Assembly (NCBI RefSeq): GCF_900184815.1
Contig: NZ_FXXQ01000002.1
Coordinates: 186,001-250,000, forward strand
From: Boseongicola aestuarii
GTDB taxonomy: Bacteria; Pseudomonadota; Alphaproteobacteria; Rhodobacterales; Rhodobacteraceae
DNA: 64,000 nucleotides
Direction: 5' to 3'
Positions 10,024 through 18,749 of this stretch are shown here, one piece after another (within the stretch, counting starts at the first letter, position 1; each line of letters starts with the position of its first letter). A program made the translations under genes and the position numbers. Under the pieces are notes generated by a model that did not search any database, was not told the origin of the DNA, and was given only the letters and a program-made list of their open reading frames with translations.

Positions 10024-10065
10024 GACTCCCCCGATAACCAGATTCAGCAAGCAGACTGAGACAGG

Positions 10066-11193
10066 ATGGCCAAGGATTTAATCCCTTCCACCTACCCTCT
10101 CACCCCACCCCTCACAGAGGAAGAGTGGCTCACCTGGCTCCGTCTCTTGCGATCACGCCGCGTCGGTATCTCCACATTTTACAGACTTCTCAGTGAGTTC
10201 GGCGACGCCGCAGCAGCCCTCGACGCCTTGCCCGGCATCGCCCGCGACGCAGGCCTCACCGAATACCGCGCCGCACATCCCGACGACATAAGACGTGAAT
10301 GGGACAGCGCCCGACGCACCGGCGCCCAGCCCATTGCCATCGGCTCGCCCGCCTATCCGGACCGCCTCGCCGACATAACAGACGCCCCGCCGATCCTGTG
10401 GACCATCGGCAACCCCGACTACCTCGCCCGGCCCACCATCGCCATTGTCGGTGCCCGCAACGCCTCATCGCTCGGAACCCGCACCGCCCGTCGCCTCGCC
10501 GCCGACCTCGGCGCGGCAGGCTTTGCGATTGTCTCGGGCCTTGCCCGCGGCGTCGACACCGCCGCCCATATCGCCGCGCTCGACACCGGCACCATCGCCG
10601 TCATGGCCGGCGGTGTCGACGTGATCTATCCAAAGGAAAACACCGTTCTTGCTCAGGAAATCGCAGAAAAAGGCTGCCGCATCAGCGAGATACCTATCCA
10701 CGAAACACCCACCGCGCACCACTTCCCGCGCCGCAACCGCCTTGTCTCCGGCCTTGCACAAGCCGTCGTCGTCGTGGAGGCCGCGGCGAAATCCGGCAGC
10801 CTCATAACAGCCCGCACAGCTCTCGATCAGGGCCGCGACGTGCTTGCCGTCCCCGGCCACCCCTTCGACGCCCGCGCTTCGGGCTGCAACATGCTGATCC
10901 GCGATGGCGCCACCCTCGTGCGCTCGGCCCAAGACGTCATTGACACACTCGCGCGCCCGACACCGTCCCGTGAAACCGCGCCTATCCCCGCCGAAATCCC
11001 CCGTCCCGCTGCTGACACCCGCGCGCTCCATCAGCAAATCCTCGAACGAATAGGCCCCTCACCCACCCCCGAAGACGAGGTCATCCGTGACCTCAACATC
11101 AGCCCCGACACGCTCCTTCCCGAGATCGCCGCGCTCGAAATCTTGGGCGCGATCCAGCGCGACGCGGGCGGCCTGTTGCGCCGCCTCGAATAG
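10066..11193 (+). CDS. dprA: DNA-processing protein DprA (Smf)
   Basis: A 375-residue protein that loads RecA on incoming single-stranded DNA during transformation, and in this family of organisms also during uptake of gene-transfer-agent DNA. An N-terminal helical region (about 1-75) leads into the Rossmann-like DprA domain ('VGARNASSLGTRTARRLA', 'GLARGVDTAAHIAAL', 'FPRRNRLVSGLAQAVVVVEA', 'KSGSLITA') and a C-terminal winged-helix domain (about 310-375). The start ATG follows GAGACAGG. Upstream lies a CtrA-type box; 121 bp downstream is topA, a common neighbour of dprA. Confidence 0.97.
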   Translation: MAKDLIPSTYPLTPPLTEEEWLTWLRLLRSRRVGISTFYRLLSEFGDAAAALDALPGIARDAGLTEYRAAHPDDIRREWDSARRTGAQPIAIGSPAYPDRLADITDAPPILWTIGNPDYLARPTIAIVGARNASSLGTRTARRLAADLGAAGFAIVSGLARGVDTAAHIAALDTGTIAVMAGGVDVIYPKENTVLAQEIAEKGCRISEIPIHETPTAHHFPRRNRLVSGLAQAVVVVEAAAKSGSLITARTALDQGRDVLAVPGHPFDARASGCNMLIRDGATLVRSAQDVIDTLARPTPSRETAPIPAEIPRPAADTRALHQQILERIGPSPTPEDEVIRDLNISPDTLLPEIAALEILGAIQRDAGGLLRRLE

Positions 11194-11314
11194 CCGCAAA
11201 GCAAGCGCACCCGGGCACCAATTGCCACCCCGAGGAAGATGCGCCGTTGACAACACCCAAAACGCCCCCACATGTTCCGGCGCGCAGACCCCCGGTTCCC
11301 TTGAAAGGTTTTTC

Positions 11315-13879
11315 ATGCCAGTCGTCGTTGTCGAATCTCCGGCTAAAGCCAAGACAATAAACAAATATCTCGGCTCCGATTATACCGTTTTGGCAAGCTA
11401 TGGGCATGTACGTGACCTTCCCCCGAAAGACGGATCCGTCGATCCGGACAACGAATTTTCGATGAAATGGGAGGTCGCGTCTGATTCCAAGAAGCACATC
11501 AAGGCCATTGTTGACGCTCTGAAAGACGACCCCGAACTGATCCTCGCAACAGACCCCGACCGCGAAGGCGAGGCAATAAGCTGGCACCTTGAGGAGGCGT
11601 TGCGCGCGCGCAAAGTCCTCAAAAAAGACACCCCAGTCAGCCGAGTCGTTTTCAACGCAGTCACCAAAGCCGCCGTCACCGAGGCGATGAAAAACCCCCG
11701 TCAGGTCGATATCGATCTGGTCGAAGCCTACCTCGCCCGCCGTGCGCTGGACTATTTAGTCGGCTTTAACCTTTCTCCGGTACTGTGGCGCAAATTGCCC
11801 GGCGCGAAATCCGCCGGACGCGTGCAATCGGTCTGCCTGCGCCTGATCGTTGAGCGCGAGATGGAGATCGAAAAGTTCCCCGCGCAGGAATACTGGACCG
11901 TGAAAGCCCTGCTTTCCACGCCCCGTGGTCAGGAATTCGACGCACGACTGACCGTCCTTGGCGGCAAAAAGCTCGATAAATTCGACATCCCGAACGCAAC
12001 CGCCGCCGAACTGGCCGTTCAGGCCATCAACAGCCGCGACCTCACCGTTAAATCGGTCGAGGCAAAGCCCGCCAACCGCAATCCCTCGCCGCCCTTCATG
12101 ACGTCGACGTTGCAACAGGAAGCCAGCCGCAAATTCGGCTTTGGCGCCCGCCAGACCATGCAGGTCGCCCAGCGTCTCTATGAGGCCGGCCACATTACCT
12201 ACATGCGGACTGATGGCATCGACATGGCCCCCGAAGCCGTGACCGCAGCCCGCGATGCAATCAAGGCCCGCTACAACGCGAAATACGTCCCCGACAGCCC
12301 GCGAATTTATAAAAACAAGGCGAAAAACGCTCAGGAAGCCCACGAGTGCATCCGCCCAACCGAGATGACGGCCGACGCCGAAAGCCTGAGTTTGCGCGAT
12401 TCGGACCAGAGAAAGCTCTACGACCTGATCTGGAAACGTACGCTGGCCAGCCAGATGGCTAGCGCGCAGATGGAGCGCACCACCGTCGACATCGCCAGCC
12501 GCGACGGTCAGGTCGAACTGCGCGCGACCGGTCAAGTCGTTCTTTTCGATGGATTTATCCGTGTCTACGAAGAAGGTCGCGACGACGTTGTCGATGACGA
12601 CGACAAGCGTCTGCCGCAGATCATGGAAGGCGAAAAGACCGACAAGAAATCCGTTTCACCAGAACAGCATTTCACCCAGCCCCCGCCCCGCTACACCGAA
12701 GCGACGCTGGTCAAACGCATGGAAGAACTCGGCATCGGCCGCCCCTCGACCTACGCGTCGATCGTCACCACAATTCAGGACCGCGGTTACGTCCACAAAG
12801 ACAAGAACCGCCTCTTTCCCGAGGACAAAGGCCGTCTCGTCATCGCCTTCCTCGAAAACTATTTCCGCCGCTATGTCGGCTATGAATTCACCGCGAACCT
12901 CGAAGAAGAGCTTGACGACATCACCGCCGGAAGCCGTGAATGGCAGGATGTTCTGGCCCGTTTCTGGCGCGATTTCAAAGCGGCCATTGAAGAAACCGCC
13001 GACCTTCGGATCACCGAAGTTCTTGAGAAGATTAACGAAGTTCTCGAACCTCACCTCTTTCCACCAACCGAGGACGGCGGCGATCCGCGTCTCTGCCCGA
13101 ACTGTGGTGCGGGCCGTTTGTCCATGCGCACCGCCCGTTCCGGCGGCGCGTTCATCGGTTGCTCGAACTACCCCGAATGCCGCTACACTCGCGCCTTCGG
13201 CCCTCCCGGAACCGAGCCCGAAAGCTCGATCCCACCGGAAGGCAAGATGCTTGGAACGGATGAAGGCGACAACATCTGGGTTCACAAGGGCCGCTTTGGC
13301 CCCTACGTGCAGCGCGGCGAATTGACCGAAGAGAACAAGAAGCCACCACGTCAGTCGATCCCGAAAGAGTGGCCGCCAGAAGACGTCGATCTTGAACAAG
13401 CCGTCAAGCTCTTGTCCTTGCCCCGCAAAATCGGCCCGCACCCTGACGACGGCGTACCGATCTGGGCAAACATCGGTCGCTACGGCCCGTACCTGAAATA
13501 CGCTGAAAGCACTTCAGACCGCGGCGGTGTGAACGCCAACCTCGAAAGCATTGATGAAGTCTGGACCGTCGGCATGAACCGTGCGGTTGAACTCATCGCC
13601 GAGAAAGTCGCCTCGCGCGGTCGTCGCGGGGCGGCGAAGACGCTGAAAGACCTGGGCGAACACCCCGAAAGCGGGGGCAATATCTCGATCATGGACGGCA
13701 AATACGGGCCGTACGTGAAATGGGAAAAGGTCAATGCGACCCTGCCAAAGGAAACCAGCCCGGACGATCTGACAATCGCACAAGCGGTTGACCTCATTGA
13801 CGCAAAGGCCGCGACCAAGGGCAAGAAAAAGGCGCCGGCAAAAAAGAAAGCGCCCGCGAAGAAAAAGAAGGCAAGCTGA
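11315..13879 (+). CDS. topA: DNA topoisomerase I
   Basis: An 854-residue type IA topoisomerase that relaxes negative supercoils. The Toprim domain opens the protein ('VVVVESPAKAKTINKYLG', then 'DPDREGEAISWHL'), and the catalytic tyrosine is Tyr296 in 'ITYMRTDG'. A four-cysteine zinc finger begins at about C594 ('CPNCGAGRLSMRTARSGG'), followed by degenerate topo C-terminal repeats ('GRFGPYVQRG', 'GRYGPYLKY', 'GKYGPYVKW') and a Lys-Ala-rich tail. I chose ATG 11315, preceded by GAAAGG; the frame is open further upstream into dprA but without homology. Length fits the family. Confidence 0.97.
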   Translation: MPVVVVESPAKAKTINKYLGSDYTVLASYGHVRDLPPKDGSVDPDNEFSMKWEVASDSKKHIKAIVDALKDDPELILATDPDREGEAISWHLEEALRARKVLKKDTPVSRVVFNAVTKAAVTEAMKNPRQVDIDLVEAYLARRALDYLVGFNLSPVLWRKLPGAKSAGRVQSVCLRLIVEREMEIEKFPAQEYWTVKALLSTPRGQEFDARLTVLGGKKLDKFDIPNATAAELAVQAINSRDLTVKSVEAKPANRNPSPPFMTSTLQQEASRKFGFGARQTMQVAQRLYEAGHITYMRTDGIDMAPEAVTAARDAIKARYNAKYVPDSPRIYKNKAKNAQEAHECIRPTEMTADAESLSLRDSDQRKLYDLIWKRTLASQMASAQMERTTVDIASRDGQVELRATGQVVLFDGFIRVYEEGRDDVVDDDDKRLPQIMEGEKTDKKSVSPEQHFTQPPPRYTEATLVKRMEELGIGRPSTYASIVTTIQDRGYVHKDKNRLFPEDKGRLVIAFLENYFRRYVGYEFTANLEEELDDITAGSREWQDVLARFWRDFKAAIEETADLRITEVLEKINEVLEPHLFPPTEDGGDPRLCPNCGAGRLSMRTARSGGAFIGCSNYPECRYTRAFGPPGTEPESSIPPEGKMLGTDEGDNIWVHKGRFGPYVQRGELTEENKKPPRQSIPKEWPPEDVDLEQAVKLLSLPRKIGPHPDDGVPIWANIGRYGPYLKYAESTSDRGGVNANLESIDEVWTVGMNRAVELIAEKVASRGRRGAAKTLKDLGEHPESGGNISIMDGKYGPYVKWEKVNATLPKETSPDDLTIAQAVDLIDAKAATKGKKKAPAKKKAPAKKKKAS

Positions 13880-13957
13880 TCGCGCTGCACCGCAGCGATT
13901 GACTCTCGCCTGCCTGCGCGTCACAAGATTGCGCAACAACGGCAGGGGAGCGTTCTC

Positions 13958-14662
13958 ATGAAAAAAGTCTACGGTTCCGCAGCAGAGGCCCTTGATGGCC
14001 TGTTGCGCGACGACATGCTCATAGCTGCGGGCGGCTTTGGATTGTGCGGCATCCCCGAACTGCTTTTGCAGGCGATAAAGGAAAGCGGCGTCAAAGACTT
14101 GACGTTCGCCTCCAACAACGCAGGCGTCGACGATTTCGGGATCGGCATCCTTCTTCAGACGAAGCAGGTCCGCAAAATGATCAGCTCCTACGTCGGCGAG
14201 AACGCCGAATTCATGCGCCAGTATCTGTCGGGCGAGCTAGAGCTTGAATTCAACCCCCAGGGCACCCTGGCCGAGCGGATGCGTTCGGCGGGTTGTGGCA
14301 TCCCTGGTTTCTACACCAAGACGGGCGTCGGCACCGTCATCGCCGAGGGCAAGGAACACAAGGAATTCAACGGCGAAACTTATATCCTCGAACACGGCAT
14401 CTTCGCCGACCTGTCGATCGTGAAGGCGTGGAAAGCCGACGAAACCGGCAACCTCGTTTTCCGCAAGACCGCGCGCAATTTCAATCCTCCGGCCGCGATG
14501 TGCGGCAAGGTCTGCGTCGCCGAAGTCGAAGAAATCGTCCCCGTCGGCAGTCTCGACCCGGACAAAATCCACCTGCCGGGTATCTACGTGCACCGCCTCA
14601 TTCAGGGCGATCACGAAAAACGCATTGAACAGCGCACCGTACGCAAGCGGGAGGAAGCATAA
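13958..14662 (+). CDS. scoA: 3-oxoacid CoA-transferase subunit A
   Basis: A 234-residue alpha subunit of succinyl-CoA:3-ketoacid (acetoacetate) CoA-transferase, which activates acetoacetate for ketone-body or polyhydroxybutyrate-derived carbon use. The glycine-rich CoA-binding stretch 'AAGGFGLCGIPELL' and 'SNNAGVDDFGIG' are typical. The start follows AGGGGAG. Its stop overlaps the subunit B start (TAATG), so the two subunits are made together. Confidence 0.93.
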   Translation: MKKVYGSAAEALDGLLRDDMLIAAGGFGLCGIPELLLQAIKESGVKDLTFASNNAGVDDFGIGILLQTKQVRKMISSYVGENAEFMRQYLSGELELEFNPQGTLAERMRSAGCGIPGFYTKTGVGTVIAEGKEHKEFNGETYILEHGIFADLSIVKAWKADETGNLVFRKTARNFNPPAAMCGKVCVAEVEEIVPVGSLDPDKIHLPGIYVHRLIQGDHEKRIEQRTVRKREEA

Positions 14663-15285
14663 TGCCTTGGGATCGTAATCAAATGGCCGCCCGCGCGGCT
14701 GAGGAACTTGAAGACGGCATGTATGTGAACCTCGGCATCGGCATCCCGACGCTGGTTGCAAATTACGTTGGTGACAAGGACATCACCCTGCAATCCGAGA
14801 ACGGCATGTTGGGTATGGGCCCTTTCCCCTTTGAAGGCGAAGAAGACCCCGATCTCATAAACGCCGGCAAGCAAACCATCACCGAACTGCGCCGCACGTC
14901 CTATTTCGACAGTGCCCAGTCCTTTGGAATGATCCGTGGCGGCAAGATCGCCGCGGCCATCCTTGGCGCAATGGAAGTCAGCGAAAAGGGCGATCTGGCG
15001 AACTGGATGATCCCAGGGAAACTGGTCAAGGGCATGGGCGGCGCGATGGACCTCGTTGCTGGCGTCGGCCGTGTGATCGTCGTGATGGACCACACCAACA
15101 AACACGGTGAGTCCAAAGTGTTGAAGGAATGCACCTTGCCCCTGACCGGCAAGGCCGTCGTTGACCTCATCATCACAAATCTTGGCGTTCTCGAAGTCGG
15201 CCACAAAGGTCTGCACATCCTCGAATGCGCCGACGGCGTCAGCCACGACGACATCCGCGCAGCCACCGAGGCGACTATCGTTTGA
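14662..15285 (+). CDS. scoB: 3-oxoacid CoA-transferase subunit B
   Basis: A 207-residue beta subunit that carries the catalytic glutamate, about Glu46 in 'QSENGMLG', which forms the covalent glutamyl-CoA intermediate. The motifs 'GIGIPTLVANY' and 'GGAMDLVAG' are standard for the family. It follows scoA with one-base overlap, and its stop overlaps the TTG start of a small GNAT gene. No regulator gene is adjacent. Confidence 0.94.
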   Translation: MPWDRNQMAARAAEELEDGMYVNLGIGIPTLVANYVGDKDITLQSENGMLGMGPFPFEGEEDPDLINAGKQTITELRRTSYFDSAQSFGMIRGGKIAAAILGAMEVSEKGDLANWMIPGKLVKGMGGAMDLVAGVGRVIVVMDHTNKHGESKVLKECTLPLTGKAVVDLIITNLGVLEVGHKGLHILECADGVSHDDIRAATEATIV

Positions 15286-15572
15286 CGACCGACGGCATCC
15301 GTAAGGAGGTCAATGGATCGAAGGGACGGTATGTTTTAACCCGAGACGGGGCAGAGGCCGAGCTGACCTTTTCGATCGCCTCTCCAACTTTGGTGATCGC
15401 AGACCATACTGCGGTCCCCGACACGCTTCGCGGCACAGGCACGGGCGCGCGGCTTGTTGAACACTTCGTCGCCGATGCCCGCGCCCAGGGCTTCAAGATC
15501 GTCCCACTGTGTCCGTTCGTGAACCGGCAACGGGCCAAAAACCCCGAATGGGCGGACAGTTTCAGCGTCTAG
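15282..15572 (+). CDS. Small GNAT-type N-acetyltransferase (YjdJ-like)
   Basis: A 96-residue minimal acetyltransferase fold. The acetyl-CoA loop appears as 'LRGTGTGARLVEHFVADAR' and the C-terminal part as 'IVPLCPFVNRQRAKNPEW', matching the COG2388 family of short GNAT proteins. The most likely start is TTG at 15282, because it overlaps the scoB stop (TTGA) and gives the usual family N-terminus 'TTDGIRKEVNGSKGRYVL'. Substrate unknown. Probably cotranscribed with scoAB. Confidence 0.82.
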   Translation: MTTDGIRKEVNGSKGRYVLTRDGAEAELTFSIASPTLVIADHTAVPDTLRGTGTGARLVEHFVADARAQGFKIVPLCPFVNRQRAKNPEWADSFSV

Positions 15573-15673
15573 ACGCGGCGTATCGCACGTTTTGCAAAAA
15601 ATCGTGTATTTACTGTTCATGAATTCGAAACAGCATCACAATATCGCCTAAATCTGTTGCTAATCGACAACCA

Positions 15674-16681
15674 ATGGCCATGAGTAACGTTTCACCCCCT
15701 CCCCACGTAGCAGGCACCGCACAGCCGTCCCGGCGGCTCCGCGACCTGTTGTTGATCGGCAGCCTCGTCGCTTTGGTGCTGGCGGGGCTGATAGGTCTTG
15801 CCGTTGCGACCGGATGGCAAGAAACGATCGCAGCAGTCCGAAACCTGTCGATTATTGAAATCATTGCACTTTTAGCCCTTAGTTTGGTGAACTACGGGCT
15901 GCGCGGGGTGCGCTGGCATCTCTTTGCCAACAGGCTGGGCTTGCCGACTGGACTGACACAGGATTTGCGACACTTCCTCGGAGGCTTTGCGATGTCGGTC
16001 ACGCCCGGGCGCATCGGTGAGCTTGTGCGGATGCGGTGGCTGCAACGCGAAACAGGTTGGCCGTTCGACAAAACGGCGCCGCTTGTGCTGGTGGACCGCG
16101 CCTCAGATCTCGCGGCGATGGCGATCCTGCTTGCTCTCGCTCTGGCCTTTTCGACCACGGGCGTCGCCGGTGGTGCTCCGGTAGCAATCCTCGCCCTCAT
16201 CGCCGCCTTTATCGCGACCCGCCCGCGCTTGATGCGCGCCGCCGGTGACGCATCCCACGTCGCCAGTGCGCGCCGCTTCCCGCGTCTGTTCGCTCGCGTG
16301 CGCCGCGCCGCGAAATCACTGACCGCATTTCAAGGTCCAACCGTTCTCCTTGCCGCGGGCGCGTTAGGTGTCATCGGATGGCTTGCCGAAGGCTGGGCCT
16401 TTCATCTGTTACTGGTCTGGATGGGGGCCGAAATCGGTTTTTGGACAGCCGTCGGAATATTTGTGTTCGCAACCCTCGCAGGCGGGCTCACAGGTGCACC
16501 GGGGGGGCTCGGAGGCGCCGAAGCCGCAATGGTCGCGCTTCTGGTCGGTTCCGGCACGCCCTTGGAAATCGCCTTGCCCGCGACGCTTATTATCCGCCTC
16601 ACGACGCTATGGTTCGCCATCGCAATCGGACTTCTTGTCTTTCCCCTTGCTGAACGACACTCGAAAATGAGTACGCCATGA
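15674..16681 (+). CDS. Flippase-like / LPG synthase-type membrane protein (UPF0104)
   Basis: A 335-residue protein with about eight hydrophobic helices in the pattern of the lysylphosphatidylglycerol-synthase transmembrane (flippase-like) family. Family members move or modify lipid-linked compounds. The signature 'HFLGGFAMSVTPGRIGELVRMRWL' followed by 'PLVLVDRASDLAAM' is characteristic. It lacks the soluble aminoacyl-transferase domain of MprF. Its stop overlaps the DprE1-like start by four bases (ATGA), so the function is probably linked to the polyprenyl-phosphate sugar made by the next two genes; this link is inference. Confidence 0.85.
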   Translation: MAMSNVSPPPHVAGTAQPSRRLRDLLLIGSLVALVLAGLIGLAVATGWQETIAAVRNLSIIEIIALLALSLVNYGLRGVRWHLFANRLGLPTGLTQDLRHFLGGFAMSVTPGRIGELVRMRWLQRETGWPFDKTAPLVLVDRASDLAAMAILLALALAFSTTGVAGGAPVAILALIAAFIATRPRLMRAAGDASHVASARRFPRLFARVRRAAKSLTAFQGPTVLLAAGALGVIGWLAEGWAFHLLLVWMGAEIGFWTAVGIFVFATLAGGLTGAPGGLGGAEAAMVALLVGSGTPLEIALPATLIIRLTTLWFAIAIGLLVFPLAERHSKMSTP

Positions 16682-17988
16682 CTTGGAAAACCACTGATTA
16701 TTGCGGCTGGGGCCGCGTTCACTCGGCACACGGTCCGCTGGCCCGCCCCGAGCGCGCCTCGGCGCTGGCCACAATCGCAGAAAAAACCCCCGCGCCAGCT
16801 GTCGGGATGCGCCGCAGCTACGGCGACGCCTGTCTAAACGACGCAGGTCGCATGATCGACATGACGCGCATGGATCGCGTGCTTGAGTTCGATCCGGCCA
16901 CAGGTGCACTTCACATCGAGGCGGGTGCCCAAATTGGCCAGATATTGAAGATCTTCGCACCAAAAGGCTGGCTCCCCCCAGTCATGCCAGGCACCGGCTT
17001 TGCCACCGTCGGCGGCGCGATTGCGATGGATGTCCACGGCAAGAATCACCACGGCGCAGGCTCGTTCGGGATGCATGTTACAGAAATCACGCTGATGATG
17101 CCCAAGGGTCCAAAGGTCGTAACGCCCGCGAAAAACAGCGCTCTATTCAAGGCCACCGTCGGTGGACTGGGCCAAACCGGTCCCATTATGTCAGCGCGTC
17201 TGCAAATGCTGCGCGCAAAAGGCGACGTGATGATCGTGACCGAGCGTCGCGTCGAAGCCTGGAACGAATTCCTCGCTCTGCTTGACGCCTCCGAGGCCAC
17301 CTATACCGTCGGCTGGATCGATGCGACCGCGCGCGGTGACCAACTCGGTCGCGGGATTCTCGAAGAGGCCGAAACCGGCGCTGGCCTGATCCCGCCTGCC
17401 AAACGCGGCAAGCGCATTCCCTTCGATGCACCGGACATGGCTTTGTCGCCAACTGTTGTGCGCACGTTCAATGCCGCCTACTGGCGACGCGTGCCGGACA
17501 AGGGGCGCACCGTGGTCAAACACATCGACAACTTCTTCTTCCCGCTGGACAAGATCCACGACTGGAACCGACTTTACGGCAAATCCGGGTTTCACCAGTT
17601 CCAATGCGTTGTACCGATCGAGGCCGCCGATGACTTGCGCGCCATGCTGGAACGGATCGCAGGGTCAGGCCTCGCCTCGCCCCTGGCGGTATTGAAACGC
17701 ATGGGCCCCGGACGCGCTGGATATATGTCCTTCCCGATGGAAGGCTATACGCTCGCTGTTGATTTTCCCAACCGCGCTGCGGCTCGGCGCCTGATCGGCG
17801 AACTTGAGGCGGCGACCGTCGTGGCTGGTGGCCGGATCTACCTTGCCAAAGATGCGCTGGCCGGACCGGACACGGTGCGTGGGATGTACCCAGAGTTTGC
17901 CGCATGGTCGAAAACCGTTCAAAAGGCAGATCCGGACGGACACTATATGACCGACCTTGTCCGCCGCCTGAAATTGAGGACCGCCTGA
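16678..17988 (+). CDS. DprE1-like FAD oxidoreductase (polyprenylphosphoryl-ribose oxidase)
   Basis: A 436-residue flavoenzyme of the vanillyl-alcohol oxidase fold. In mycobacteria DprE1 oxidises the C2' of decaprenylphosphoryl ribose, the first half of epimerisation to D-arabinose. The FAD motifs 'RSYGD' (46-50), 'PGTGFATVGGAIA' and 'HGKNHH' (120-125) match that subfamily. The conserved active-site lysine aligns at Lys391, and the position equal to mycobacterial Cys387 is Ala360 ('TLAVDF'), 31 residues earlier, exactly the spacing of Cys387-Lys418. Coupled on both sides to the flippase-like gene and the SDR gene. Substrate identity is inferred. Confidence 0.85.
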   Translation: MTWKTTDYCGWGRVHSAHGPLARPERASALATIAEKTPAPAVGMRRSYGDACLNDAGRMIDMTRMDRVLEFDPATGALHIEAGAQIGQILKIFAPKGWLPPVMPGTGFATVGGAIAMDVHGKNHHGAGSFGMHVTEITLMMPKGPKVVTPAKNSALFKATVGGLGQTGPIMSARLQMLRAKGDVMIVTERRVEAWNEFLALLDASEATYTVGWIDATARGDQLGRGILEEAETGAGLIPPAKRGKRIPFDAPDMALSPTVVRTFNAAYWRRVPDKGRTVVKHIDNFFFPLDKIHDWNRLYGKSGFHQFQCVVPIEAADDLRAMLERIAGSGLASPLAVLKRMGPGRAGYMSFPMEGYTLAVDFPNRAAARRLIGELEAATVVAGGRIYLAKDALAGPDTVRGMYPEFAAWSKTVQKADPDGHYMTDLVRRLKLRTA

Positions 17989-18725
17989 TGTCACAAACCT
18001 GGATCATCCTCGGTGCCACGTCGACCATAGCCCGCAGCTTTGCGCGTCTTGCCTCTGACAGCGGTGACGGCGTTCTTCTCGCTGGGCGCGACATCGCTGA
18101 CATGCAGGCCACCGCATCCGATTGCGCTGCGCGCGGGGCGCCCCTGGCCGAAGTCATCGCTTTTGATGCCCGCGATGCGGCAAGCTTCAGCGCGATTCTC
18201 AAGCGCGCATCCGATATTGATGGCACGCTCAGCGTCGCCGTATTTGTCGGCTCGATGCCGACACAGGATGCTATGGACGCGGACCCTTCGCTAATTGCCG
18301 GCACAGTCACGGACAATTTCACCGGACCGGCAATTTTTCTAACAATGATCGCCCCCATCCTCGAGGCACGTGGAAATGGCACCGTTGTCGGTGTCGGCTC
18401 TGTTGCAGGGGACCGGGGCAGAATCGGCAACTATATCTACGGTGCCGCCAAGGCCGGGTTTCACACTTACCTGTCGGGTTTGCGCAATCGCATGGGCCGC
18501 AAGGGCGTGCACGTCATGACCGTGAAACCGGGCACCGTCGACACTGCGATGACATGGGGCATGGAAAAACTGCCATTCCTCGCCCAGCCAGAGAAAATCG
18601 CGGCTGATATCCTTCGCGGTGCAAACGGTCAGAAGAACATACTATACACGCCGCTGATCTGGTGGCCCGTGATGACGGTGATCCGGCTTATCCCCGAACG
18701 CATTTTCAAGAAGCTTCAGGTCTAG
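17988..18725 (+). CDS. DprE2-like short-chain dehydrogenase/reductase
   Basis: A 245-residue classical SDR. The nucleotide-binding stretch 'ILGATSTIARSFARLA' opens the protein, and the catalytic Tyr151-x3-Lys155 ('YGAAK') follows 'GSVAGDRGRIGNY'. The closest recognisable type is DprE2, which reduces the 2-keto intermediate made by DprE1 to the arabinosyl lipid. The ATG at 17988 shares one base with the DprE1-like stop, which supports joint action. A generic SDR role cannot be excluded from sequence alone. Confidence 0.82.
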   Translation: MSQTWIILGATSTIARSFARLASDSGDGVLLAGRDIADMQATASDCAARGAPLAEVIAFDARDAASFSAILKRASDIDGTLSVAVFVGSMPTQDAMDADPSLIAGTVTDNFTGPAIFLTMIAPILEARGNGTVVGVGSVAGDRGRIGNYIYGAAKAGFHTYLSGLRNRMGRKGVHVMTVKPGTVDTAMTWGMEKLPFLAQPEKIAADILRGANGQKNILYTPLIWWPVMTVIRLIPERIFKKLQV

Positions 18726-18749
18726 CCGAGGCGCGCAGTAGACGTGCCT

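Larger units (their letters stand above)
9602..10065. other. Intergenic region between BLUF gene and dprA
   Basis: These 464 bp separate the divergent BLUF gene and dprA. They hold one copy of the ACCGACG array element and a TTAA-N7-TTAA box, each annotated separately. No credible gene is seen. Confidence 0.7.
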
